Part shown: one piece after another, positions 8,753 to 17,184 of the stretch
Position numbering within the stretch: position 1 is the first letter of the stretch
How the letters are laid out: every line of letters begins with the position of its first letter
Assembly: GCF_022230955.1 (NCBI RefSeq)
Contig: NZ_JAKKFI010000013.1
Coordinates: forward strand, 42,006-106,005
Origin: Micromonospora cabrerizensis
GTDB taxonomy: Bacteria > Actinomycetota > Actinomycetes > Mycobacteriales > Micromonosporaceae
Reading direction: 5' to 3'
DNA length: 64,000 nt
Notes under the pieces: model-generated
What the model was told of the DNA's origin: nothing
What the model saw: only the letters and a program-made list of their open reading frames with translations
The model's database searches: none
Program-made: the position numbers and the translations under genes

Positions 8753-9672
8753 CGGGTCTCCGGGTGGACCGTCGGCCCCGGGATGGTGACCGGCGTACCG
8801 GTCGAGGTGAGCAGTGCCCGTGCGGCCACCGCCATCCGTCGCCGCTGCGGCACCAGGGCCCGCCGGGCGAAGACGTCGTAGTCCTGCGCGGCCACCTCGT
8901 CGAGGATGCCGCCATACAGGGCGTACGCGGTGCGCATGCAGGCCTGTGAGGCTGGTGCCAGCATGGTGATGCCCGGTGCGGCGGCGGCGTAGTGCGCCTG
9001 GGCGCGGGTCACCTCGTACTCGATCAGCTCACGGGTCCGGGGCGTACCGCGGCCCCGGGCGCAGGCCTCGGCCAGCTCGTCGCGGGTGACGCCGAACTTC
9101 GCCAGGTCCTCGTCGGGCAGGTAGGTGCGGCCCCGGTCGAGGTCCTCGGCAACGTCCCGGATGAAGTTGGTGAGTTGGAACGCGAAGCCGAGCTGCCGCG
9201 CCGGTTCCCGTGCCGCCACCGGGTCGGAGGTGCCCAGGATCGGCAGCATCATGGTGCCGATGACCGCCGCCGAGCCCTCCATGTAGTCGAGCAGGTGGTC
9301 GTACGTCGGGTACGCGGTGACGGTCAGGTCCATCGCCATGCTCTTCAGAAACGACGCAAAGTCGTCCCGGTCGAGATCGAAGACGGCGATGGTGTGCAGC
9401 ACGGCCGGCAACAACGGGTCGTCGACGGGCGCGCCGTGCAGGCCGGACACGAATCGGCCGGCCCAGTCATCGAGGCGGGCAGCCCGCTCGACCTGCGGTA
9501 GGTCCTCGGTGCGGTCGACGATCTCGTCGGCGTACCGCGTGAACCCGTACAGGGCATGTACATGTCGTCGTTTCCAAGCGGGAAGCAGTCGGGTGGCGAG
9601 ATAGTAGGTGCGGCCGTGACGTTTGTGCAGCTCACGGCACCGGTCATAGGCAGCGGTGAGATCAGTTTCCAC
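8749..9672 (-). CDS. crtB: Phytoene (squalene) synthase
   Basis: Condenses two GGPP molecules to phytoene, the first committed carotenoid step. 307 residues; the two Asp-rich substrate motifs are visible as YADEIVDR (about 44-51) and FIRDVAEDLDRGRTYLP (about 166-182). The GTG start has GAGGAGGG upstream. First gene of the minus-strand arm, sharing a 64-base divergent control region with crtE. Confidence 0.95.
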   Translation of the reverse strand: METDLTAAYDRCRELHKRHGRTYYLATRLLPAWKRRHVHALYGFTRYADEIVDRTEDLPQVERAARLDDWAGRFVSGLHGAPVDDPLLPAVLHTIAVFDLDRDDFASFLKSMAMDLTVTAYPTYDHLLDYMEGSAAVIGTMMLPILGTSDPVAAREPARQLGFAFQLTNFIRDVAEDLDRGRTYLPDEDLAKFGVTRDELAEACARGRGTPRTRELIEYEVTRAQAHYAAAAPGITMLAPASQACMRTAYALYGGILDEVAAQDYDVFARRALVPQRRRMAVAARALLTSTGTPVTIPGPTVHPETR

Positions 9673-9736
9673 CGGCCCTCCTCATTTATCGACGCACCAA
9701 TCGACGCAACTCGTAGCCTAGGGTACGCTCAGCCGC
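9673..9736. promoter_or_regulatory. Divergent crtB/crtE control region with 12-bp-phased direct repeat
   Basis: The 64 bases between the two start codons hold a perfect direct repeat ATCGACGCA (9688-9696 and 9700-9708), period 12 bp, and a -10-like TAGGGT (9719-9724) before crtE. A single compact region must drive both arms, so the direct repeat is the best candidate operator for the MerR/B12 regulator encoded at the end of the crtE arm. The binding role is inference. Confidence 0.5.
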
Positions 9737-10879
9737 ATGGCCAACGACGCAGTTGCGGGCAATGCGACCCGCGTGGCGCCGGCGGGGTCGGGAGACGGGG
9801 ACGATCCGGTCCGCGCCGTTCTGGCCGCGTACACCCATGACCTGATCACCGCGGTCGACGAGACCCTGGCCGCCTTCCTCACCGCCGAGGTCGACTCCCT
9901 CGCCGAGATCGACACCTCGATGGGTCGCTTCGCCGCCGCAGCGCGAGAAGCCGTCCTCGTCGGTGGCAAGCGGATCCGTTCCACGTTCGCCTACTGGGGC
10001 TGGCGCGGCGCGGTCGGCGGCACCGAGGCGCTGCCGCCCGTGCTGCCCGCGCTGGCCGCGCTGGAGCTGCTGCACACCTTCGCCCTGGTGCACGACGACG
10101 TGATGGACGCGTCCACCACCCGTCGGGGCCGGCCCACCGCGCACGTCGCGCTCGCCGAACAGCACATCGCCGCAGGCCACCGGGGTGATCCCGGCCGATT
10201 CGGCGAAGCCGTCGCCGTGCTCATCGGTGACCTCTGCATGGTCTGGGCCGACCGGTTGCTGGCCCAGACCACGGTGCCGTCGGCCCGGCTGTTCGAGGTG
10301 CGGCGCTGCTACGACCAGATGCGGGTGGAGACGGTCGCCGGGCAGTATCTCGACGTGCTCGGCGAGAACGACCCGGCGAGCTGGTCGGTCGACCGGGCGC
10401 TACGGGTGGCCCGCTACAAGACCGCCAGCTACACCGTCCAGCGACCACTGCTCTTCGGGGCCTGCCTGGCCGGGGTGTCTGTCGACGACGCGCTGGTCTC
10501 CGCGTACACCCGCTACGGCCTGGCCGTCGGTGAGGCGTTCCAGCTCCGCGACGACCTGCTCGGCGTCTACGGCGATCCGGCCGCCACCGGCAAGCCGGCC
10601 GGCGACGACCTGCGCACCGGCAAGCCGACCACGCTGCTCATGCTGGCCCGCGAGCTGGCCACGCCGGCCCAGCTCCGGGTGCTCGAGCGGGCCGGCGACG
10701 AGCCGGTCGACCGGCTCGCCGAGCTGGTCGTGGAGACCGGCGCGGTGGCCAGGGTGGAGCGGATGATCGCCGAGCGGGTGAGCGACGCGCTGGCCGCGCT
10801 CGACGCCGCGCCCGTGGACCGGACGGCGCGGACCGCGCTGACCGGTCTGGCCACCGCCGCCACGAACCGGCGGGCCTGA
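9737..10879 (+). CDS. crtE: Polyprenyl (geranylgeranyl) diphosphate synthase
   Basis: 380-residue trans-prenyltransferase that supplies GGPP to CrtB. First Asp-rich motif DDVMD (about 117-121), second Asp-rich region RDDLLGVYGD (about 270-279), and the GGKRIR substrate-binding motif near residue 75. Heads the plus-strand arm crtE-crtI-idi-MerR, 28 bases before crtI. Chain length (GGPP versus FPP) is inferred from context. Confidence 0.92.
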   Translation: MANDAVAGNATRVAPAGSGDGDDPVRAVLAAYTHDLITAVDETLAAFLTAEVDSLAEIDTSMGRFAAAAREAVLVGGKRIRSTFAYWGWRGAVGGTEALPPVLPALAALELLHTFALVHDDVMDASTTRRGRPTAHVALAEQHIAAGHRGDPGRFGEAVAVLIGDLCMVWADRLLAQTTVPSARLFEVRRCYDQMRVETVAGQYLDVLGENDPASWSVDRALRVARYKTASYTVQRPLLFGACLAGVSVDDALVSAYTRYGLAVGEAFQLRDDLLGVYGDPAATGKPAGDDLRTGKPTTLLMLARELATPAQLRVLERAGDEPVDRLAELVVETGAVARVERMIAERVSDALAALDAAPVDRTARTALTGLATAATNRRA

Positions 10880-10907
10880 TGAGCGACTTTCTCGAGGAGG
10901 TGGTCAC

Positions 10908-12389
10908 GTGCGGACGGTGACAGGACGGACGGACCGGGTGGTGGTCGTCGGGGCCGGGCTGGGCGGGCTCGCCTGCGCGCTGCACCTGGCCGGCAGCGGC
11001 CGGCAGGTGACCGTGCTGGAACGCGAGCCGGTGCCGGGCGGGCGAGCCGGCCGGCTCGGGGTCGACGGCTACGAGTTCGACACCGGCCCGACCGTGCTCA
11101 CCATGCCCGACCTGATCGCCGAGGCACTCGGCGCGGTCGGTGAGGAGCTGCGCGACTGGCTCGACCTGACCCCGCTCGACCCTGCCTACCGGGCGTACTA
11201 CCCGGACGGTTCCACCCTCGACGTGCTCACCGACACCACCCGGATGGCGGCGGAGATCTCCCGGGTCTGCGGGCCGCGCGAGGCCGACGGCTACCTGCGC
11301 TTCGTCGAGTACGCGCGGGAGCTGTGGCGCCTTGAGCGCGCCGACTTCATCGAGCGCAACCTGGACGCGCCGACCGACCTGATCACCGGCAACCTGCTCA
11401 AGCTGCTGGCCGGTGGGGCCTTCCGCCGCCTCCAAACGAAGATCAACCAGTTCTTCCGGGACCCGCGTACCCAGCGGATCTTCTCCTTCCAGGCGATGTA
11501 CGCCGGCCTCGCGCCGCACGACGCGCTGGCGATCTACACAGTCATCGCGTACCTCGACTCGGTGGCCGGGGTCTACTTCCCGCGCGGCGGCATCCACGCG
11601 GTCTCCAGGGCGATGGCCGGCGCGGCCGAGAAGCACGGCGTGCAGATCCGCTACGGCACCACGGTGACCCGGGTGGAGACCGCCAACGGCCGCGCCACCG
11701 GCGTGCTCACCGCCGACGGCGAACTGGTGCCGGCGGACGTGGTGGTGCTCAACCCCGACCTGCCGGTGGCCTACCGGGACCTGCTGCCCGCCGCCCCGCA
11801 GCGCCGGCTCACCTACTCACCGTCCTGCGTCGTTCTGCACGTCGGCTCCCGACAGGGATATGACAAGATCGCCCATCACAACATCCACTTCGGACGCGCG
11901 TGGAAGGGCACCTTCGATGAGGTCATCCGACGGGGTGAGCTGATGACGGACCCATCGCTGCTGGTGACCAACCCGAGCCGGACCGACCCGTCGGTGGCCC
12001 CACCCGACCGGCACACCTACTACGTGCTGGCCCCCGTGCCCAACCTGCACCGGGCCCCGTTCGAGTGGCGCGGCGACCTGACGAAGCGCTACAGCGACCA
12101 GCTGATCGGCACCCTGGAGGAGCGCGGCTACGTCGGCTTCGGCGCCGGGGTCGAGGTGCTGCGGGCGATCACCCCGGCCGAGTGGGAGGAGCAGGGCATG
12201 GCCGCGGGCACGCCGTTCGCCGCCGCCCACACCCTCTTCCAGACCGGCCCGTTCCGCCCGTCGAACATGCATCGCAAGCTGTCGAACGTGGTCTTCGTCG
12301 GCTCCGGCACCCAGCCGGGCGTCGGCGTACCGATGGTGCTCATCTCCGGCAAACTCGCCGCCGGCCGGATCACCGGGGAAGGCCGATGA
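10908..12389 (+). CDS. crtI: Phytoene desaturase
   Basis: FAD-dependent desaturase that turns phytoene into lycopene-type carotenoids. 493 residues; N-terminal dinucleotide fold VVVVGAGLGGLACALHLAGS, GGRAG motif, and the C-terminal family signature ending in GTQPGVGVPMVLISGKLAAG. The GTG start has GAGGAGG a few bases upstream. Its TGA overlaps the ATG of idi (ATGA). No cyclase, glycosyltransferase or ketolase gene follows, so the end product cannot be deduced here. Confidence 0.95.
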   Translation: MRTVTGRTDRVVVVGAGLGGLACALHLAGSGRQVTVLEREPVPGGRAGRLGVDGYEFDTGPTVLTMPDLIAEALGAVGEELRDWLDLTPLDPAYRAYYPDGSTLDVLTDTTRMAAEISRVCGPREADGYLRFVEYARELWRLERADFIERNLDAPTDLITGNLLKLLAGGAFRRLQTKINQFFRDPRTQRIFSFQAMYAGLAPHDALAIYTVIAYLDSVAGVYFPRGGIHAVSRAMAGAAEKHGVQIRYGTTVTRVETANGRATGVLTADGELVPADVVVLNPDLPVAYRDLLPAAPQRRLTYSPSCVVLHVGSRQGYDKIAHHNIHFGRAWKGTFDEVIRRGELMTDPSLLVTNPSRTDPSVAPPDRHTYYVLAPVPNLHRAPFEWRGDLTKRYSDQLIGTLEERGYVGFGAGVEVLRAITPAEWEEQGMAAGTPFAAAHTLFQTGPFRPSNMHRKLSNVVFVGSGTQPGVGVPMVLISGKLAAGRITGEGR

Positions 12390-13003
12390 GCAGCCGCGAG
12401 GACCACCTCGTCGAGTTGGTCGACGAGAACGGCGAGGCCCACGGCGAGACGACCGTCGCGGCCGCGCACCAGCCCCCGGGGCAGTTGCACCGGGCCTTCT
12501 CGGTGCTGCTGGTCGACTCGGACGGCCAGGTGCTGCTCCAGCGCCGCGCCGCCGTCAAGACCCGGTTCCCGTTGCGCTGGGCCAACGCCTGCTGCGGCCA
12601 CCCCCGGCCCGGCGAGTCCCTCGCCGAGGCGGCCAACCGGCGGCTACGCGAGGAGCTTGGCGCGGGCCCCGTCGAGCTGACCGAGGTCGGGGTCTACGTC
12701 TACTACGCCGAGGACCCGGCGACCGGTCGCGTCGAATTCGAGTACGACCACGTGCTGCGCGGTGATTTCCTACCCGGGGCCCCGCTCCTGCCGGACCCGG
12801 ACGAGGTTGCCGAGCTGCGGTGGGCCGATCCGGCCGCGCTGGAGGCCGAGCTGGATCTCGACCCCCGGTCGTACGCGCCCTGGCTCGGCGGGGTGGTGGA
12901 CCGGCTGCTGCGCCCCTCGGGCACGACTGGCACATCCGGCCTAGCCGTGACCCCGCCTGGCTCGTCGGCGGATGACTCGGCGGAGCGGTCGGGTGGTCGA
13001 TGA
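12386..13003 (+). CDS. idi: Isopentenyl-diphosphate delta-isomerase, type 1
   Basis: Interconverts IPP and DMAPP, feeding the carotenoid pathway. 205 residues; NUDIX-like core with ANACCGHPRPGES (active-site Cys in the TNTCCSHP-like motif), the EELG motif and the YYAE/EYDHVL region carrying the catalytic Glu residues. The start ATG overlaps the crtI stop. The C-terminus has an unconserved Ser/Thr/Gly tail whose 3' end overlaps the MerR gene. Confidence 0.94.
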   Translation: MSSREDHLVELVDENGEAHGETTVAAAHQPPGQLHRAFSVLLVDSDGQVLLQRRAAVKTRFPLRWANACCGHPRPGESLAEAANRRLREELGAGPVELTEVGVYVYYAEDPATGRVEFEYDHVLRGDFLPGAPLLPDPDEVAELRWADPAALEAELDLDPRSYAPWLGGVVDRLLRPSGTTGTSGLAVTPPGSSADDSAERSGGR

Positions 13004-13937
13004 GGCGCTGAGCGCGGGCGCGGTCGCACGCAGGTTGGGGGTCGCGGTGACGACCCTCCGCACCTGGCACCAGCGCTACGGGCTCGGGCCCAGTGAGCAC
13101 ATCCCCGGCCACCACCGCCGGTACACCCCGACCGACCTGGCCCGTCTCGAAATCATGCGACGGCTCACCGCCGAGGGGGTGAGCCCCGCCGAGGCGGCCC
13201 GCTGGGCTCGCCAGGCACCCGATCCGACACCCAACGGCACCGTCACCCCGGTCCGGATCCCCCCGTCCGGCCGCGACGGCGGTGGCACCATCCCGGTCGG
13301 CCGAGCCGGCCCCGCAGCCCGTGGACTGGCCCGGGCCGCCATGCGTCTGGATGCCGCGGCGATCAGCGAGACGATCGCGCGCGCCCTGGCCACCAGCGGG
13401 GTCGTCGCCACCTGGGAGGGCCTGCTGCGCCCGGTGCTCGCCGGCATCGGCGAACGCCACGCCGCCACCACCGGCCTGATCGAGGTGGAACACCTGGTGT
13501 CCCGCTGCGTCTCGGAGGCTCTCGCGGCGGCCAGTCGGGCCAAGGTTCCCGCCGGCCCAGCCCGGATCCTGCTCTCCTGCGCCGACGAGGAGCAGCACAC
13601 CCTGCCACTGGAGGCGATGGCCGCCGCGCTCGCGGAGGCCGGGGTGAGCTACCGGATGCTCGGCGCCCGGGTGCCGGTGGCCGCTCTCGTCGAGGCGGTC
13701 AACCGGACCGGGCCGGCCGCCGTGGTGCTCTGGTCGCACACCCGGGCCACCGCCGATCCGGCACAGCTCAGCGCATTGCTCGCCGCACCCCGGCGCCCGT
13801 TGCTGGCGCTCGCCGCCGGCCCCGGTTGGCGCGCCGACACGCTGCCCGCCGGGGTGGTGCGGCCGGTCGACCTGGCCGAGGCGGTCTCGCTCGCCGTCGC
13901 GGTCCGTGACTCCCTGGACCAGTCGAGGCGTGACTGA
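12972..13937 (+). CDS. MerR-family regulator with B12-binding domains (CarH/LitR-like)
   Basis: Probable light-sensing repressor of the carotenoid/photolyase genes. Residues about 12-70 form a MerR helix-turn-helix (VARRLGVAVTTLRTWHQRYG). About 115-195 form a four-helix cap ending in EVEH, the Glu-His of the CarH W-x9-EH signature; the Trp position is His here. About 196-315 form a B12-binding Rossmann fold with EEQHTLPLEA (lower-axial His motif) and MLGARVP. In CarH/LitR, adenosyl-B12 holds the dark tetramer on DNA and light breaks it. ATG 12972 overlaps idi by 32 bases; GTG 12993 is an alternative start. Confidence 0.85.
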   Translation: MTRRSGRVVDEALSAGAVARRLGVAVTTLRTWHQRYGLGPSEHIPGHHRRYTPTDLARLEIMRRLTAEGVSPAEAARWARQAPDPTPNGTVTPVRIPPSGRDGGGTIPVGRAGPAARGLARAAMRLDAAAISETIARALATSGVVATWEGLLRPVLAGIGERHAATTGLIEVEHLVSRCVSEALAAASRAKVPAGPARILLSCADEEQHTLPLEAMAAALAEAGVSYRMLGARVPVAALVEAVNRTGPAAVVLWSHTRATADPAQLSALLAAPRRPLLALAAGPGWRADTLPAGVVRPVDLAEAVSLAVAVRDSLDQSRRD

Positions 13938-14013
13938 TCGCACTGTCGCCCAATGATCGCGTGAACTACCGTCGGGCGGGTCCGCCTACCCCGACCCCTC
14001 CGGGAGCGAGCAG

Positions 14014-14793
14014 ATGCAAGCCCGCGCCTTCCTGGCGTCCGTCCTCGCCGTGGCGCTGGTCCTGTCCGGCTGTGCGGGGCCGGACCACACCATCGCGCCC
14101 GCCGCGCCGCACCCGGTGGAATCCACCACCGCGCCCACACCGTCACCGCATCCCACGCTCGCCAAGCCGCCCAAGCCTCCGCTGCGACCGCTGCCGGCCA
14201 AGCTCCCGGCCGGCCTGCGGCGCAACACCGGCGTACGCCAGGTGGTCCTGACCTTTGACGACGGGCCCAACCCGACCTGGACGCCCAAGGTGCTCGACCA
14301 ACTGCGGGCATCCAAGGTGACCGCCACCTTCTGCGTGGTCGGTCGCGAGGTGCAGCGCCACCCGGAGCTGGTCCGGCGGATCGTCCGCGAGGGACACCAG
14401 CTCTGCAACCACAGCTGGCGACACGACCTCGACCTCGCCCGACGGCCCGTCAACGAGATCCGGGCCGACCTGGACCGCACGAACAGGGCCATCCAGAAAG
14501 CGGCTCCCGGCGCCAAGGTGTCCTTCTACCGCCAGCCGGGCGGCCGGTGGACGCCGGAGGTGCTGACGGTGGCGAAGGATCTCGGCATGCGCCCGCTGCA
14601 CTGGTCGGTCGACCCACAGGACTGGGACAAGCCGAACGCCGCCACGATCGGCAAGCGGATCCACACCGCGGCCGGCCCCGGTGCCATCGTGCTGCTGCAC
14701 GACGGGGGTGGCGACCGGGCCGCGACGCTCGCCGCCTGCCCCAGCCTGATCGCCGACCTGAAGAAGCGCTTCGGCATCATCAAACTCCGCTAG
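14014..14793 (+). CDS. Polysaccharide deacetylase (NodB domain) lipoprotein
   Basis: 259-residue secreted lipoprotein: signal with LSGC lipobox (Cys about 21), a Pro/Lys-rich linker (about 30-72), then a NodB domain. Metal and catalytic motifs are visible: TFDDGP (motif 1, Asp pair), HSWRHDL (motif 2), RQPGGRW (motif 3, normally RPPxG), LLHDGGG near the end (motif 5). Likely removes acetyl groups from peptidoglycan or another extracytoplasmic glycan. Stands alone upstream of the tRNA cluster. Confidence 0.9.
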   Translation: MQARAFLASVLAVALVLSGCAGPDHTIAPAAPHPVESTTAPTPSPHPTLAKPPKPPLRPLPAKLPAGLRRNTGVRQVVLTFDDGPNPTWTPKVLDQLRASKVTATFCVVGREVQRHPELVRRIVREGHQLCNHSWRHDLDLARRPVNEIRADLDRTNRAIQKAAPGAKVSFYRQPGGRWTPEVLTVAKDLGMRPLHWSVDPQDWDKPNAATIGKRIHTAAGPGAIVLLHDGGGDRAATLAACPSLIADLKKRFGIIKLR

Positions 14794-14846
14794 ACCAGCT
14801 TTGACCTGCGGTTATACCTCTCCCGAAGCCCTTGCCGATACCGATT

Positions 14847-14875
14847 TTGTCGACCGACCGGGCATCACGTATGCT
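14847..14875 (+). promoter_or_regulatory. Promoter of the tRNA cluster
   Basis: TTGTCG (14847-14852), a 17-bp spacer and TATGCT (14870-14875) lie 72 bases before tRNA-Glu, the expected form of a strong vegetative promoter for a tRNA gene. Confidence 0.65.
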
Positions 14876-14947
14876 TTCCAAGCCTCCGGCGGGGCCGGAT
14901 GGGAGCAAGTCCGCTTGAAGTTGCGAGTGTGCAATGATGGCGGGGCC

Positions 14948-15020
14948 GCCCTCATCGTCTAGCGGCCCAGGACGCCGCCCTTTCAAGGCGGTAGCACGGG
15001 TTCGAATCCCGTTGGGGGCA
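14948..15020 (+). tRNA. tRNA-Glu (anticodon TTC)
   Basis: 73 bases. The acceptor stem GCCCTCA pairs with TGGGGGC (one G-T pair), the anticodon loop is CTTTCAA (anticodon TTC), and the T arm carries GGTTCGAATCC. The CCA end is not encoded. Confidence 0.95.
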
Positions 15021-15051
15021 CGACCGGCGCAAGCCGGAGCAACACAAGCTA

Positions 15052-15125
15052 GGTCCTGTGGAGCAGTTGGAGTGCTCGCCGCCCTGTCAAGGCGGAGGTC
15101 GCGGGTTCAAGTCCCGTCAGGACCG
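15052..15125 (+). tRNA. tRNA-Asp (anticodon GTC)
   Basis: 74 bases. The acceptor stem GGTCCTG pairs with CAGGACC, the anticodon loop is CTGTCAA (anticodon GTC), and the T loop is GGTTCAAGTCC. CCA is not encoded. 31 bases after tRNA-Glu, probably one transcript. Confidence 0.95.
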
Positions 15126-15227
15126 CAGCGCTGACGCCGCGCATCGCGCGGCGTTCTGCGTATCGGAGCAGGTCGCCCTGCCACCGGTTCGTCCGGTTGC
15201 CGGGTAGCATGAGCCGAGCAGCGATAC

Positions 15228-15301
15228 GGCCAGGTAGCTCAGTTGGTACGAGCGTCCGACTGAAAATCGGAAGGTCGGCGGTTCGACCCCGCCCCTGGCC
15301 A
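15228..15301 (+). tRNA. tRNA-Phe (anticodon GAA)
   Basis: 74 bases. The acceptor stem GGCCAGG pairs with CCTGGCC, the anticodon loop is CTGAAAA (anticodon GAA), and the T loop is GGTTCGACCCC. CCA is not encoded. Third gene of the Glu-Asp-Phe set. Confidence 0.95.
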
Positions 15302-15413
15302 CATAGCCTTTCGCCGGGCTACAGAGGTCCCCACCAGCGGAAACGCAGGTGGGGATCTTGCTGTTTACGGGTGCGGATCCGCCAGTTGCGGAGGTGATTG
15401 CCCGATGCGGGTG

Positions 15414-15490
15414 TGATCCACTCGACTTTCTGGAAATCGGGGCATCAGAGGCGGCGGAATACCGCGCTTTCCTGAAAGACGAGTCGATCA
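15414..15490. repeat. Family A dispersed palindrome, copy 2 (77 bp)
   Basis: Outer arms begin TGATCCACTCG and end CGAGTCGATCA, with inner arms CTTTCTGGAAA / TTTCCTGAAAG. Same family as 4641-4715 and 34867-34941. It lies in the 329-base gap between tRNA-Phe and the end of the minus-strand collagen-like gene, directly beside the tandem repeat at 15518-15645. Confidence 0.8.
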
Positions 15491-15517
15491 TGCGGGGCCA
15501 CGCGGGTCGGTTGCGCG

Positions 15518-15645
15518 GCGTCACCGTCTCGGCCGCACGCGCGTCACTGGTCTCGGCCGCACGCGCGTCACTGGGCTCGGCGTCATCGTCTCCGTCGCGC
15601 GGGCGTTCACTGGTCTGGCCGCGCAAGGCGTCACTGGTCTCGGCG
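15518..15645. repeat. Degenerate tandem repeat containing copies of the 3' end of the collagen-like gene
   Basis: Imperfect units of about 24 bp containing GCGTCACTGG and CTCGGC(CGCACGC) recur about five times. The stop codon and last codons (GRRDQ-stop) of the minus-strand gene at 15631 lie in one unit, so the other units are partial copies of that 3' end left in the untranslated region. Confidence 0.7.
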
Positions 15646-17019
15646 TCCCTGCTGGCGGTGCTGCGCCACGCCACTCTGGATCGCCTCCCACACGCTGCGC
15701 CCGGCCTGCCGCAGTGTCTCTCCCGCCTGCTCGGCCAGTTGCGCTGCGCTCTGTGCCCCGCCCAGCAACCCACCCCCGCCGTCACGATCGCCGGACGGGC
15801 TTGGCCCGGGGCCAGCCGAGCGACCAGGTCGGCTCTCAGGCCCCCCGGTAGACGGCCCTGCCGCATCCTCGGCGTTCCGATCCGCGCCGGTCGGCTTCCC
15901 CCCACCCGGGCCCGCGGACCGCTGACCCTCGGGGTGATGCCGCTCCCCGTGCCGCTGACCCTCGGGGTGCCGCTGACCCTCGGGGTGCCGCTGACCCTCG
16001 GGGTGCCGCTGACCCTCGGGGTGCCGCTGACCCTCGGGGTGCCGGCCCTCGGGGCCACGCTCACCCTCACGCTGCCCGCCGCCTGGGCCGCGCTGCTCCT
16101 CGTGCGGCCGACCTTCCGGGCGACGGCCCTCCGGACCGCCGGACTCCGGCTGCGACTTCTCGCCCGGCCCAGGGCCACCAGCTCTAACCCCGGGTCCCCC
16201 CGCACTGGGTCCCGGACCTCCGGCAGAGGACCCGGGACCCCCGGCACCCGGCCCCGCGCCACCCGACCCCGCCTCTGGCCCACCCGGACCTGAACCTGGG
16301 GCGCCCGGACCCAACCCAGGCCCGCCCGCACCTGGACCTGGGCCGCCCGGCCCCGCACCCGCCCCTGCACCAGGCCCGCCCGCACCTGAACCTGGCCCAC
16401 CCGGACCTGCACCAGGCCCGCCCGCACCTGAACCTGGCCCACCCGGACCCGCACCAGACCCGCCGTGATCCCCCTTCGACCGGTCCGAACCTGACCGACC
16501 CTGGCCCGCACCCAGTTCCGGGCGACCCGGGCCTGGCTGGGCACGGTCGGTGACGGCACCGACCGCGCCCGCCTGCTGACCTGACTCATCCACGCCGTTG
16601 GAGCGCCGCGTCGACGCCCGTACCTCAGCAGCCTCCGGCACCAACTGCTGTGCGCCGCGGTTCACGTCGTCGACGGCGGTGCCGGCGGTCCGGGCGAGCG
16701 CCTCGATGATCTGTGGGTTGGTGTCGAGCGTGTCGAGCGCCCGGCCCAGGATCCTGGTCAGCTGTTCCAACCGCACCCGCAACTGCGCTTCCGCCTGCAC
16801 CCCGTTGATGTCCAGCTCGCCGCCGTCGAGGTGCACCCGTACGCCGGCGTCGACCTGGAGCAGGTTGGCCACCCGGGCTCGCAGGGACAGGTCGGCGTCC
16901 AAGCCGTCGACGGCCAGCCGGATCGAGTCGACGGAGACCTTCGGGATGTCGAGCAGGACGTCGGGGTCCGGGCTCTCGACGTTCCGGTCCGGTCCTCGCT
17001 GTTGCGCGCTCTCGCTCAT
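15631..17019 (-). CDS. Conserved hypothetical protein with collagen-like Gly/Pro region
   Basis: 462 residues, function unknown. Residues about 1-110 form a folded-looking domain (DIPKVSVDSIRLAVDGLDADLSL at its start, then an amphipathic stretch around LRVRLEQLTRILGRALDTL). About 150-300 is Gly/Pro/Ala-rich with GPGGPGSGAGG-type units. About 330-390 is charged, with five perfect HPEGQR repeats. The C-terminus (AQLAEQAGETLRQAGRSVWEAIQSG) is an amphipathic helix. The ATG at 17019 follows GGGAG; a longer reading to 17163 has no ribosome-binding site. No signal peptide or membrane span. Confidence 0.7.
   Translation of the reverse strand: MSESAQQRGPDRNVESPDPDVLLDIPKVSVDSIRLAVDGLDADLSLRARVANLLQVDAGVRVHLDGGELDINGVQAEAQLRVRLEQLTRILGRALDTLDTNPQIIEALARTAGTAVDDVNRGAQQLVPEAAEVRASTRRSNGVDESGQQAGAVGAVTDRAQPGPGRPELGAGQGRSGSDRSKGDHGGSGAGPGGPGSGAGGPGAGPGGPGSGAGGPGAGAGAGPGGPGPGAGGPGLGPGAPGSGPGGPEAGSGGAGPGAGGPGSSAGGPGPSAGGPGVRAGGPGPGEKSQPESGGPEGRRPEGRPHEEQRGPGGGQREGERGPEGRHPEGQRHPEGQRHPEGQRHPEGQRHPEGQRHGERHHPEGQRSAGPGGGKPTGADRNAEDAAGPSTGGPESRPGRSAGPGPSPSGDRDGGGGLLGGAQSAAQLAEQAGETLRQAGRSVWEAIQSGVAQHRQQGRRDQ
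15949..16040. repeat. 18-bp in-frame tandem repeat (five copies)
   Basis: GTGCCGCTGACCCTCGGG repeats five times with perfect 18-bp period, encoding HPEGQR on the minus strand inside the collagen-like gene. Copy number is likely to vary between strains by slippage. Confidence 0.9.
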
Positions 17020-17184
17020 GATCTCCCGCCCCGCCTGCACACCGTCCCGGTCGTCCGGGCCGTTCGGCGCGGTTACCCGCTTTCCGGCGGGGCATCCCGT
17101 CCGTGACGAGTCGGCAACCCTCTGTCTGGAAAAGGCGCCGCGCGAAGCTGCACACCCGGGCATCAGCCGGTATGGTCCGGGCCT

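Noticed and set aside
9688..9708. Family A or B relation of the ATCGACGCA repeats
   Set aside because: Only short chance similarity to GATCGACTCG; no palindromic arms.
15117..16589. Alternative minus frame with repeating GQVQVRAGLV peptide
   Set aside because: It is frame-shifted over the Gly/Pro-rich gene and runs through tRNA-Asp and tRNA-Phe; the frame at 15631-17019 has the folded N-terminal domain and a ribosome-binding site.
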